The notes under the pieces: generated by a model
Databases searched by the model: none
What the model saw: the letters and a program-made list of their open reading frames with translations, nothing else
What the model was told of the DNA's origin: nothing
Made by a program: the position numbers and the translations under genes
NCBI GenBank assembly: GCA_011065225.1
Contig: JAAKFC010000063.1
Location: 1-7,898, forward strand
DNA length: 7,898 bases
Source of the DNA: Chlamydiota bacterium
GTDB taxonomy: Bacteria > Chlamydiota > Chlamydiia > Chlamydiales > Rhabdochlamydiaceae
Direction of reading: 5' to 3'
Shown here: piece by piece, positions 1 to 6,546 of the stretch
Position numbering within the stretch: the stretch's first letter is position 1
Layout: the number at the start of each line of letters is the position of its first letter

Positions 1-2
1 AT

Positions 3-122
3 GGTTCTCTTCATTGCCAAAAAGTTTGCTTAAAACTTATTTTAACTACAATCTTAAAAAGAGGAGCAGCACTTCCTCCCAGCCCTAAAGGACTGGGTTT
101 CCGTGCTGTCATTTCTGGATGA
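3..122 (+). CDS. Possible 3' end of an upstream gene overlapping sctR (uncertain)
   Basis: One reading frame is open from the left edge and stops with TGA at 120-122, overlapping the sctR start as ATGA, a common sign of translational coupling. In Chlamydiae the gene before sctR is normally the type III stator gene sctL, so a C-terminus of that gene could be expected here. The encoded tail does not resemble an SctL end that I recognise. Its last 20 or so residues come from reading through the palindromic element at 66-109, so the frame may be open by chance or may be a gene end extended by an insertion. Another frame stops with TAA at 31-33 and could equally be the true end of the upstream gene. 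Low confidence. Confidence 0.2.
   Translation, partial: GSLHCQKVCLKLILTTILKRGAALPPSPKGLGFRAVISG
66..109 (+). repeat. Nested palindrome, IS200/IS605-end-like hairpin in the sctR leader
   Basis: An outer stem pairs CAGCAC (67-72) with GTGCTG (103-108). An inner stem pairs CCCAG (78-82) with CTGGG (93-97), continuing through one mismatch to CC/GG around a TAAA loop. The flanks of the inner stem read TTCCTCCC and GGGTTTCC. From memory, this arrangement resembles the subterminal hairpins found beside tnpB genes of IS200/IS605-type elements. There is no T-run after it, so it is not a standard intrinsic terminator. It lies 10 bases before the sctR start and could influence sctR translation. The transposon origin is inference; the palindrome itself is plainly visible. 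Confidence 0.5.
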
Positions 123-922
123 AAAAAACTCTCTTATTCCTTTTTCTCCTAGTTTTTATCGGTAGTATTTCTGCGATAGCACAAGAACCTGCAACCGATA
201 TGCAGCAGATACTCGAAGCTGCCCAGCAGCAAACAGGAGCTGAGGGTGTGGAGACTCCAAAACTTTTAACGCAGCTCGCCGTTTTGGCTGGCCTTTCCAT
301 TTTACCATTTGCGGTGATGCTCCTCACTTCCTATGTCAAAGTGGTGATTGTTCTCTCGCTCTTGCGCAACGCCCTTGGCGTGCAGCAATCCCCCCCTAAC
401 CAAGTGCTCAATGGCATTGCCCTTCTCGTTACACTCTATGTGATGTTTCCAACGGGCCTTGCCATGTACGATGCAGCTGGTGATTACATTGAAAAGAATC
501 AGCCCAAAGTGCTCTTTTCTGGCCCAACAGCAACCTATATAGTCAACGTGGCTGACAAAGCAAAGGAACCCTTGCGCCTTTTCTTGCAGCGCAATAGCAT
601 TGGAAAAAATATCAATGGCTTCTATCAGCTGGCCTATAAAACTTTTCCAGAAGACTATAGAAAAACGCTCAAGCCTAATGATTTTATCATCCTCGTACCT
701 GCTTTTATTACCTCTCAGCTGAAAACAGCCTTTGAGATAGGTGTGTTGATTTATTTACCCTTTTTCGTGATCGATCTTGTCACGTCCAACATCTTGCTCG
801 CGATGGGGATGATGATGCTCTCTCCTCTTACCATAGCACTTCCTCTCAAGCTGCTTTTGCTCGTGATGGTCGATGGATGGACAATAATCATCCAAGGATT
901 AACCATGTCGTTTAGAACGTGA
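119..922 (+). CDS. sctR: Type III secretion export-gate protein SctR (YscR/FliP family)
   Basis: SctR is the pentameric core of the export gate of the type III secretion injectisome in the inner membrane, where it assembles with SctS and SctT into a helical pore. The 267-residue product begins with a signal-peptide-like hydrophobic stretch (about 3-21). It then carries the family hallmark LSLLRNALGVQQSPPNQVLNG (79-99) and the C-terminal core with PAF-x2-S-x-LKTAF (194-205) and PFFVIDL (214-220). The methionine triplet M231-M233 in MGMMMLSP corresponds to the methionine gasket that closes the FliP/SctR pore. Where most relatives have SELKTAF, this protein has SQLKTAF (Q200). Length fits the family. 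No good Shine-Dalgarno precedes the ATG, and a strong hairpin lies just upstream. It is the first gene of a tight sctRST run. Confidence 0.96.
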   Translation: MKKTLLFLFLLVFIGSISAIAQEPATDMQQILEAAQQQTGAEGVETPKLLTQLAVLAGLSILPFAVMLLTSYVKVVIVLSLLRNALGVQQSPPNQVLNGIALLVTLYVMFPTGLAMYDAAGDYIEKNQPKVLFSGPTATYIVNVADKAKEPLRLFLQRNSIGKNINGFYQLAYKTFPEDYRKTLKPNDFIILVPAFITSQLKTAFEIGVLIYLPFFVIDLVTSNILLAMGMMMLSPLTIALPLKLLLLVMVDGWTIIIQGLTMSFRT

Positions 923-931
923 GGTCTTTTA

Positions 932-1207
932 GTGGGATTTACCAGTGAAATCTACCAGCTAACCTATCAAGCGCTCCTCCTGATTCTGATCCTATCAGGC
1001 CCCCCGATTCTCATCAGTACTATGCTCGGCCTATTTGTTGCTGTCTTCCAGGCTGCAACGCAAATTCAGGAGCAGACCCTTTCCTTCATGGTGAAACTCT
1101 TTGCCGTCATCCTGACCCTCCTCTTTTTAGGTGGCTGGCTGGGGGCGCAAATATTGCAGTTTGCCAATAACATCTTCCAAAACTTCCCGAAATGGGCCCT
1201 TTCGTGA
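932..1207 (+). CDS. sctS: Type III secretion export-gate protein SctS (YscS/FliQ family)
   Basis: SctS is a small two-helix inner-membrane protein that wraps around the SctR5-SctT core of the type III export gate. The 91-residue length is typical. The hallmark loop is present: GPP at 23-25, GLFVAVFQAATQIQEQTLSF at 33-52, then a conserved-type lysine K55 inside SFMVK. Two membrane segments lie at about 12-38 and 52-75. The start is a GTG at 932. I chose it because GAGG at 921-924, overlapping the sctR stop codon, gives a Shine-Dalgarno about 7 bases upstream. The gene lies 9 bases after sctR and its 3' end overlaps sctT, so the three are almost certainly one transcript. Confidence 0.95.
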   Translation: MGFTSEIYQLTYQALLLILILSGPPILISTMLGLFVAVFQAATQIQEQTLSFMVKLFAVILTLLFLGGWLGAQILQFANNIFQNFPKWALS

Positions 1208-2046
1208 GCGCATCACCCACATCCGATTACCTCACCTTTTTTCTCAGTCAGCCGAACATGACACCAGTTGCCCTTTTTTCTCTTTTTTTTCTCGCCCTTT
1301 TTCGCATTGCCCCAATTGTTGCGATTGCCCCCTTTCTCGGAGCCAAACTCCCCGGCGGCGTAAAAATCGGCCTTGCCATTGCCATCACTGTTATTTTTTT
1401 GCCGCAGGTGATGCACACAAGTCCGGGTACACAATTTTCCTTCGATATGACCTATGTCGCATATAGCCTCAAAGAGCTCTTAATGGGAGCAATCATCGCT
1501 TTTTTTGCAGCCATCCCCTTTTATATCGCACAAGGAGCTGGATCTCTCATCGACTTCATGCGCGGCGCTTCTTCTTTGCAAGTACAAGACCCATTCATGC
1601 AAACGCAAACTTCTCCGATTGGCGTTCTCTTTAACTACGTCTTGATCGTCATCTTCTTTCAAATTGGAGGACCCTTTATTTTTCTCGATGCAGTGAGCGA
1701 ATCCTTTCGCATCCTCCCTATCAATAAGATGATTCCAGCTGCTTTTTTCAATCTCAACCTCCCATTTTGGAAGACCGTTATGGGGATGATGACTCGTATC
1801 TTTGCCATTTCAATCCAACTTGCCTCTCCTGCCATCGTCTCCATTCTCATGGCAGAGATGTTTCTTGGGATTGCCAACCGCTTAGCCCCACAAGTACAAA
1901 TCGTCTTCCTCGGTATGTCCCTCAAGTCCCTTCTCGGCCTTGGCCTTCTCTGGGCTTCTTGGTTTTTCATCTTGCAACAAATGGCAAAACAATCGCTTCT
2001 CTGGATCAAAAACATAGACGATGTCTTGCGTTCGTTTGGGATGTGA
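1192..2046 (+). CDS. sctT: Type III secretion export-gate protein SctT (YscT/FliR family)
   Basis: SctT completes the R-S-T export gate at the inner membrane, through which unfolded type III substrates enter the needle channel. The 284 residues match the family length. Several hydrophobic helices are visible, along with family-like stretches: FRIAPIVAIAPFLGAKLP near residues 37-54, the SLIDFMRG region with a following SPIG-x-LF segment near 118-147, and SPAIVSILMAEMFLGIANR near 211-229 with LAPQVQIVFLGMSLKS after it. With the ATG at 1192 the gene overlaps sctS by 16 bases. A GTG at 1204 would give a 4-base GTGA overlap and a product four residues shorter. Neither has a clear Shine-Dalgarno, as expected for coupled translation. 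The stop is 12 bases from the stop of the convergent MFS gene. Confidence 0.95.
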   Translation: MGPFVSASPTSDYLTFFLSQPNMTPVALFSLFFLALFRIAPIVAIAPFLGAKLPGGVKIGLAIAITVIFLPQVMHTSPGTQFSFDMTYVAYSLKELLMGAIIAFFAAIPFYIAQGAGSLIDFMRGASSLQVQDPFMQTQTSPIGVLFNYVLIVIFFQIGGPFIFLDAVSESFRILPINKMIPAAFFNLNLPFWKTVMGMMTRIFAISIQLASPAIVSILMAEMFLGIANRLAPQVQIVFLGMSLKSLLGLGLLWASWFFILQQMAKQSLLWIKNIDDVLRSFGM

Positions 2047-2058
2047 AATCCGAGATTG

Positions 2059-3417
2059 TTATAACTTTTTGAGAACTTTGGGCTTTTTGGGGGTGAAGAA
2101 AGCCGCGAGGATCCCCAGAATGCTGAAGAAAACCATGACCCACATCGCATTATGAAAACCTTCGGTAAATGAAGGAGTGAGTCGGCTGACCGTTGCCGTA
2201 ATGGCAAGGCCCACATTGCCTCCAATTTCTTGGATGGTGATGAAGGTCCCAGAAGCAATCCCTGCAAACTTGCTCGAGATGGCCGAAATGGCCCCCGTTG
2301 TCGTGGGCGTCCAGATCAGGCTAAATCCAACGCCCAAAATAAAAGTGGCACAAGCGATATAGAAGACCGAAGCTTCCTTTCCATATTGGAGCTGCATCAA
2401 GGCCGAGACAGTGAGCATGACAAAGCCCACGCCAATCAAAATCCTTGGATCAATCAATTTGTGAAAATATCCGGTGAGGGGTGAGATCGCTGCTACGGGA
2501 ACCGAAAAGGCGAGCATCAAAACCCCTGCTTGGAGAGGAGTGAAATCGAGCTGTTTTTGAATGAAGAGGGGAATGAGAAAAATTCCAGCCCAAAAGAAAG
2601 CGATCATGCAAAAATTGCCCGCACACGAAAAGAAGAACATCCGACTCTTAAACAGCTCCTCTCGAATGATGGGCATCTTAGCTTTTCCTTCAACAAACAA
2701 AAGGGCAATCAAGGATGCGACGCTCGCTAAATACAAGCCGACAATCATCGGAATATGCCAGAGATTCATTTGGACCGTTGCTAAGACAAATGTCCCAATA
2801 GTAAGAGTCAAAAGAAACGCACCCGCCCAGTCGATTTTTGTTGACTCGCCTTCGGTTTTCGTCTCTTTTCCAAACCAGCCTGTGAGAATCGCGCCCAAGA
2901 TCGCGAAAGGCACATTCACAAAGAAAATCCAGCGCCAACTCAAAAAGCTTAAGAGAAGTCCCCCGACTATCGGCCCCAAGGAAAGGGTGATCCCGCCCGA
3001 GGAAGCCCATATACCGATAGCAATACTCTTATCCTCTTCAGGAAAGATGTCAACGAGCATCGCCTGTGACAGGGGCAATAGGATCGCTCCCGAAATCCCA
3101 TAAAGAGCTTGAAAGCCAATGATCATCGCTGGGCTTGTGGCAAACCCCGCACCGAGCATCGCAATGCCAAAGAGCAAGTTGCCGATCAAATAGATCTTTT
3201 TCCGGCCAAAGATATCGCTGAGTCGCCCCATCGTGACAAGTAGTGATGCAATGAAAATCCCGTAGATATTGATCATCCACTGGAGCTGAACAAGTGAGGC
3301 TCCAAAATCCTGGTGGATTGTTTCGAGATTCGTGTTGATCAATGAGAAGCTCAGGCCCATGGCCATGCTTCCCATGGCAGCTCCTAGAACGGCAAGCCAC
3401 TTGCGAATTGGGGTCAT
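2059..3417 (-). CDS. MFS transporter, DHA2 (EmrB/QacA-like) drug-efflux type
   Basis: This is an inner-membrane, proton-driven exporter by family; the substrate cannot be read from the sequence. The 452 residues are almost wholly hydrophobic. MFS motif A is clear as GRLSDIFGRKK (64-74) in the loop between helices 2 and 3. The DHA2-typical motif C region reads LGPIVGGLLL (148-157), followed by SWRWIFFVNVP (160-170). GIASG (386-390) and GGNVGLAI (399-406) fit the C-terminal half of this family. The acidic residue expected in helix 1 (family pattern L-D-x-T-I) is serine here (S23), so proton coupling may differ. A purine-rich AAGAAGAGG directly abuts the ATG. A weak promoter-like pair (TTGGTT at 3456-3451, TATATA at 3434-3429) precedes it, but co-transcription with the gene 28 bases upstream is equally possible. 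GC content is like that of sctRST. Confidence 0.9.
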   Translation of the reverse strand: MTPIRKWLAVLGAAMGSMAMGLSFSLINTNLETIHQDFGASLVQLQWMINIYGIFIASLLVTMGRLSDIFGRKKIYLIGNLLFGIAMLGAGFATSPAMIIGFQALYGISGAILLPLSQAMLVDIFPEEDKSIAIGIWASSGGITLSLGPIVGGLLLSFLSWRWIFFVNVPFAILGAILTGWFGKETKTEGESTKIDWAGAFLLTLTIGTFVLATVQMNLWHIPMIVGLYLASVASLIALLFVEGKAKMPIIREELFKSRMFFFSCAGNFCMIAFFWAGIFLIPLFIQKQLDFTPLQAGVLMLAFSVPVAAISPLTGYFHKLIDPRILIGVGFVMLTVSALMQLQYGKEASVFYIACATFILGVGFSLIWTPTTTGAISAISSKFAGIASGTFITIQEIGGNVGLAITATVSRLTPSFTEGFHNAMWVMVFFSILGILAAFFTPKKPKVLKKL

Positions 3418-3445
3418 CCTCTTCTTTTTATATACAGATCATGAG

Positions 3446-4369
3446 TCAAAAACCAATTCTTGAATCGGAATGTGTATAATAACCTTCTTCCATTTGAGTT
3501 AATAAAACATCCAACCAATTATCGTTTTTAAAAATCATTGTAAGTTTTTTATGAGTGAATGCATATTCATTTTTAAGAATCTGAGTATCTGGACAAGTAG
3601 GATCTACAGCAAAGCGGACACAATTCACAAGCAATAAATAAGGATTTTTACGTGTGCTGGGTCGAAGATGTTCATTCAAATATTTTATCTCTTCTTCTAT
3701 TGAAGAAAATCCCGCACTAGGTTTCTGGTCAAGTAAAAAGGGAATTCTAAAACTCGGTGAAAATAGTTCTTCACGCCGTTGAAACAATGCAGCGTTATGT
3801 CTTCCATATCCCAATAGAATACCAAGTAATAAGTGTTGATGAAAAAACTCAGAAAAGGGGATTTTTATAAGATCCTTAAAAAAAGATTCAGCCGTTATGT
3901 CAGGACCGTAGTTTTCTTTGAACACATCAATATTTTTATTAAATTCTTCTATGAATGATCTTTTGTTAATAAGAAGAGCAAATACGGGGATCTGATTTTC
4001 CTCGTCTATGATAAGAAAATAATTTTCATAAAAATTCCTAATTTTGAGTTTCTTCCACACGGCGACTCCTTTTCTAAAAGAGCGCTTTCCTCGTTGATAA
4101 ATTTTAAATACATGATCACGTGTCGCAATATGGGGAAGGCCAGTAGGAAGAAAACAAAATGATACTGGTTTATCTCCTAATAAAGTATAGCCCAACTCAT
4201 TTTCAGCAAATAAATAGTGGAAAAGTCCTTTCAATTCCTGTTGCTCTTCTTGTGAAAGAGAATCGAGCCTTGGGCTATGAATATCTCCATCTATAGAAGA
4301 ATAAATAATAGTCAATCGTCCCACAATGGCAATGAAAAAAATAAGAATTAAGAAATTACATCTTTTCAA
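3446..4369 (-). CDS. Uncharacterised N-terminally anchored or exported protein, possibly chlamydia-specific
   Basis: I cannot assign a function. The 307-residue product starts with MKRC and a hydrophobic segment (about 5-23), so it is probably anchored in or exported across the inner membrane. The body is soluble, with notable stretches ENELGYTLLGDKPVSFCF (56-73) and LLLGILLGYGRHNAALFQRR (180-199). I loosely recall similar GY-x-L-x-G-x-KP and LLGILLGYG patterns in multi-copy hypothetical proteins of environmental Chlamydiae; that is memory, not a search. The start is TTG (4369-4367), with GGTG as a weak Shine-Dalgarno 5 bases upstream. No in-frame ATG lies near the N-terminus, and the TTG keeps the hydrophobic leader. 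The gene is AT-rich (19 GC in the 60 bases 3961-4020), unlike the MFS gene 28 bases downstream on the same strand. Confidence 0.75.
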   Translation of the reverse strand: MKRCNFLILIFFIAIVGRLTIIYSSIDGDIHSPRLDSLSQEEQQELKGLFHYLFAENELGYTLLGDKPVSFCFLPTGLPHIATRDHVFKIYQRGKRSFRKGVAVWKKLKIRNFYENYFLIIDEENQIPVFALLINKRSFIEEFNKNIDVFKENYGPDITAESFFKDLIKIPFSEFFHQHLLLGILLGYGRHNAALFQRREELFSPSFRIPFLLDQKPSAGFSSIEEEIKYLNEHLRPSTRKNPYLLLVNCVRFAVDPTCPDTQILKNEYAFTHKKLTMIFKNDNWLDVLLTQMEEGYYTHSDSRIGF

Positions 4370-4397
4370 ATTAACACCAATTCAAAGATTTGGCTAG

Positions 4398-4413
4398 TTT
4401 TCCAACAGGAAAA
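4398..4413. repeat. Short perfect hairpin between two hypothetical genes
   Basis: TTTTCC (4398-4403) pairs perfectly with GGAAAA (4408-4413) around a 4-base AACA loop. It lies between the stop of the small secreted-protein gene and the start of the next gene on the - strand. Read on the - strand it is not followed by a T-run, so a terminator role is doubtful. The 76-base gap around it holds nothing else that I recognise. Confidence 0.3.
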
Positions 4414-4445
4414 TTGCACAAAGTCAAGATGCTAGCGGCTATAAA

Positions 4446-4742
4446 TTAATTCCGAATAAGCCATCCATGTGGACACTTACTTGATTGGTTATCAAAATCG
4501 AAAGGTTCTTCACAGACTGGGCAAAATATCATGTGAACTCCATCGCTAATAGCATACACTCCATGTTTGTCTACAGAGCTCATTGCTATAGGCAAAAGAC
4601 ATCCATCTACATCCACAGCAATCTCATGCTGACTTATATGGATATTTTCTGGATTCACATAAAACCTTTGGCCTATAGTTGGAGATTGTGCAAAAGCACA
4701 AGCGCTAAGTGCAATAAAACAAAAAACTAATAACTTTTTCAT
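4446..4742 (-). CDS. Small secreted protein or lipoprotein with CxxC-x12-CxH motif
   Basis: No recognised family. The 98-residue product has a clear signal sequence, MKKLLVFCFIALSACAFAQ. Either LSA-C15 acts as a lipobox (lipoprotein, cleavage before C15), or AFA-Q is cut by signal peptidase I. The mature part ends in a zinc-ribbon-like arrangement: C-P-V-C, then 12 residues, then C-P-H, only a few residues before the C-terminus. I chose the ATG at 4742 because it opens directly into a standard signal peptide and has GAGGGG 4 bases upstream. An in-frame ATG at 4784 has GAGGAG 9 bases upstream and would add 14 residues, so it remains possible. The gene is AT-rich and is divergent from the porin gene at 4878. 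Confidence 0.7.
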   Translation of the reverse strand: MKKLLVFCFIALSACAFAQSPTIGQRFYVNPENIHISQHEIAVDVDGCLLPIAMSSVDKHGVYAISDGVHMIFCPVCEEPFDFDNQSSKCPHGWLIRN

Positions 4743-4841
4743 ACATCCCCTCATATGTTCAATGAACCTATCCACTTTGATCATGCAAGTTTACTCCTCA
4801 TTCAAATAATAGCAAGAATTTCTTATTTTAAAGGGTGAGTC

Positions 4842-4870
4842 TTGCACTTGTTTGGGATGTGACATATACT
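4842..4870 (+). promoter_or_regulatory. Sigma-70-like promoter of the MOMP-like gene, apparently leaderless
   Basis: TTGCAC (4842-4847) and TATACT (4865-4870) are separated by exactly 17 bases, so each box is one or two changes from consensus with ideal spacing. Only 7 bases separate the -10 box from the ATG at 4878. Transcription would therefore begin at or within a base or two of the start codon. No Shine-Dalgarno exists before that ATG, which agrees with a leaderless message. Promoter function is inferred. Confidence 0.55.
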
Positions 4871-4877
4871 TTCACCG

Positions 4878-5951
4878 ATGAAACGTCTTCTTTCTTTTGC
4901 GCTCCTCTCAACTTCTTGCATTCTTTTTGCCGATGAATCTCGCATGCGCAACATTGAAAACCGTTTGACCTGTTTGGAAGATTGTGGGCAAAATTGTTGC
5001 TGTCTCATCAATCCCCCTGCGCGTCCCTATACACCAGATTGCTGGGGATTTTATGTGAATGTTGATCCCCTCATTTGGCAAGCGCATGTAAACGGACTCG
5101 GCCTTGTCATTCAAACAAATGGAAGCACGGATTTTTTCAATACTGCCGGCCAGAGTCGTGTGCAAAACCTCAACTATGATTGGGATTGGGGCTTTCGCCT
5201 TGGCGTGGGCCTCAACACTACCCATGATGCTTGGGATATTCTCTTGCAGTGGACATCCTGGCGCACCGATGCAAAACGAGATTTTACGGCAGGTCCAAAC
5301 CAGGCAAACTTTCCTCATTTTGGCCATCCTAGAGAGCTTACTGAGGTTTCTGCGAACTCTGTAGTTAGCAAATGGGTACTGCGGTACAACATACTCGATC
5401 TTGAAGGCGCAAGAGAATTTTGGGTGAGCAAATGCGTCTCTCTTCGTCCCTTTGGAGGACTTCGCAGTGCTTGGATCAATCAAAAAGAGTTCAATATCGA
5501 TTTAAAAGACCCATCCATCCCCATCTTTGAAAGTTACTCCATTCAGCAAAGCGACCGTTTTTGGGGTATTGGTATCCGCACCGGTCTTGACATGCAATGG
5601 GGCATAGCATGCGGATTTAGCCTTTTTAACAATTTTGCAGGCAATTTGCTCTACTCCTATCACAGCGTCAAACACAAAGAAAAAGGCGATGACGAGAATC
5701 TCTTTGACGTAGAAAATTTCTATCATCTAGGCAGTGCCATTTTCGATATGCAACTGGGTATCCGGTATGACTGGATTTCCTGCGATTGCTGTTACCATGT
5801 CGGCCTTGACCTCGGGTGGGAACACCACTGGCACCCTGGCCAAAATCAATTCTTACTTTTTGTTGATGACGCAATGGCCGGTAAATACGTTGCCAATCAG
5901 GGCGACCTTGGCATCCAGGGATACTTTTTAAAGGTGCGTTTTGATTTTTAA
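4878..5951 (+). CDS. MOMP-like outer membrane beta-barrel protein (porin)
   Basis: This is probably an outer-membrane porin of the MOMP-like group expanded in environmental Chlamydiae (Legionella-MOMP-type barrels, PF05150-like). The 357 residues begin with a signal peptide, MKRLLSFALLSTSCILFA, with likely cleavage after A18. A short heptad-like segment follows (RMRNIENRLTCLE, 22-34), as in many trimeric porins. Then comes a cysteine cluster at C32, C36, C40, C41, C42 and C55, suited to disulfide cross-linking of the envelope. The barrel begins at WGFYVNVDPLIWQAHVNGL (56-74) and continues as alternating amphipathic strands rich in Trp, Tyr and Asp. It ends in VRFDF, a terminal-phenylalanine sorting signal for BAM. 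A second cysteine group, SCDCC, lies near the C-terminus. The start is fixed by the signal peptide. The next gene overlaps its stop by 11 bases. Confidence 0.85.
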   Translation: MKRLLSFALLSTSCILFADESRMRNIENRLTCLEDCGQNCCCLINPPARPYTPDCWGFYVNVDPLIWQAHVNGLGLVIQTNGSTDFFNTAGQSRVQNLNYDWDWGFRLGVGLNTTHDAWDILLQWTSWRTDAKRDFTAGPNQANFPHFGHPRELTEVSANSVVSKWVLRYNILDLEGAREFWVSKCVSLRPFGGLRSAWINQKEFNIDLKDPSIPIFESYSIQQSDRFWGIGIRTGLDMQWGIACGFSLFNNFAGNLLYSYHSVKHKEKGDDENLFDVENFYHLGSAIFDMQLGIRYDWISCDCCYHVGLDLGWEHHWHPGQNQFLLFVDDAMAGKYVANQGDLGIQGYFLKVRFDF

Positions 5952-6546
5952 AACTCTTAAAGGCAAAGAAATCCTCTCATACATTCCTGAGATTACCAAT
6001 CTCGGAATAACTGTATTTCGTGAATATCCTCATTTCTTTGAAAATACAATCGCATTTTCTGAATATCTCAGTATGTATGCGAATTCAAAAAATGCAATTG
6101 TAATTATCGCTGAAGATGACGGAGAGGTCATTGGGGTTATAATGAGCCTTCCTTTGGCAGAATCCATGAAAGAAATTAAAGCTTTATTTCTTGAAAAACA
6201 TATATCAATGGAAGACATCTTTTATTTTGGTGAATTTTTTTTATTAAAAAAATATAGAAGAAAAAAAAATGGATATGAGATGTACAAAGAATTCGAAAAA
6301 ATCGTATGGGAAAAAGGCTGGAAGAAAATTGCTTTTTGTGAAATTGTTCAACAAGAAAATGATCCTAAGAAGCCAAATGATTACATCTCTTTAGATAGCT
6401 TTTGGGAAAGACAGGGATATATCAAACAACCAGAGCTCATTGTGCATTTTTCGTGGAAAAATATCGGCGCTTCCGAAAAAACTCCACATCCAATGGTCTT
6501 TTGGACCAAAAATCTTACCCCTTCAGATTTGCCGATTGAACATTAG
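5941..6546 (+). CDS. GNAT-family N-acetyltransferase
   Basis: Likely a cytosolic acetyl-CoA-dependent N-acetyltransferase; the acceptor substrate is unknown. Strand and helix order fit the GNAT fold. NAIVIIAEDDGEVIGVIMSL (51-70) is the typical beta2-beta3 hairpin. FGEFFLLKKYRRKKNGYEMY (96-115) is beta4 plus the acetyl-CoA loop. SFWERQGY (153-160) and HPMVFWTKNL (183-192) fit the C-terminal part. The acetyl-CoA loop is degenerate: the usual R-G-x-G-x-G glycine is K109, with G111 kept. The start is TTG at 5941, supported by AAGGTG at 5931-5936, and lies inside the porin stop region. The gene is very AT-rich (11 GC in the 60 bases 6241-6300), unlike the porin. The last codons and the TAG stop fall within the repeated block at 6527-6561, so the tail DLPIEH is probably borrowed from that repeat. 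Confidence 0.8.
   Translation: MIFKTLKGKEILSYIPEITNLGITVFREYPHFFENTIAFSEYLSMYANSKNAIVIIAEDDGEVIGVIMSLPLAESMKEIKALFLEKHISMEDIFYFGEFFLLKKYRRKKNGYEMYKEFEKIVWEKGWKKIAFCEIVQQENDPKKPNDYISLDSFWERQGYIKQPELIVHFSWKNIGASEKTPHPMVFWTKNLTPSDLPIEH

Noticed and set aside
1..33. Ten-codon ATG...TAA frame at the left edge
   Set aside because: It could be the end of an upstream gene but is too short to judge, and a competing frame stays open to 122.
2040..2080. Bidirectional terminator between the convergent sctT and MFS stops
   Set aside because: There are only 12 bases between the stops, and I found no stem followed by a T-run on either strand.
1659..2267. Long reading frame on the - strand across the sctT end (about 200 codons)
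   Set aside because: It lies antisense to sctT and the MFS end, its product is arginine- and serine-rich with no recognisable domain, and both overlapped genes are certain.
2561..3103. 180-codon + strand reading frame inside the MFS gene
   Set aside because: It is antisense to the clear DHA2 transporter, its product is low-complexity and Lys/Pro-rich, and there is no ribosome binding site.
4757..4767. Perfect 11-base palindrome GTTCAATGAAC upstream of the small secreted protein
   Set aside because: It is short, lies within a possible longer coding start and has no second copy, so chance is likely.
4908..5483. 191-codon - strand reading frame inside the porin gene
   Set aside because: It is a mirror of the porin coding sequence without domain features; the + strand product has a signal peptide and barrel pattern.
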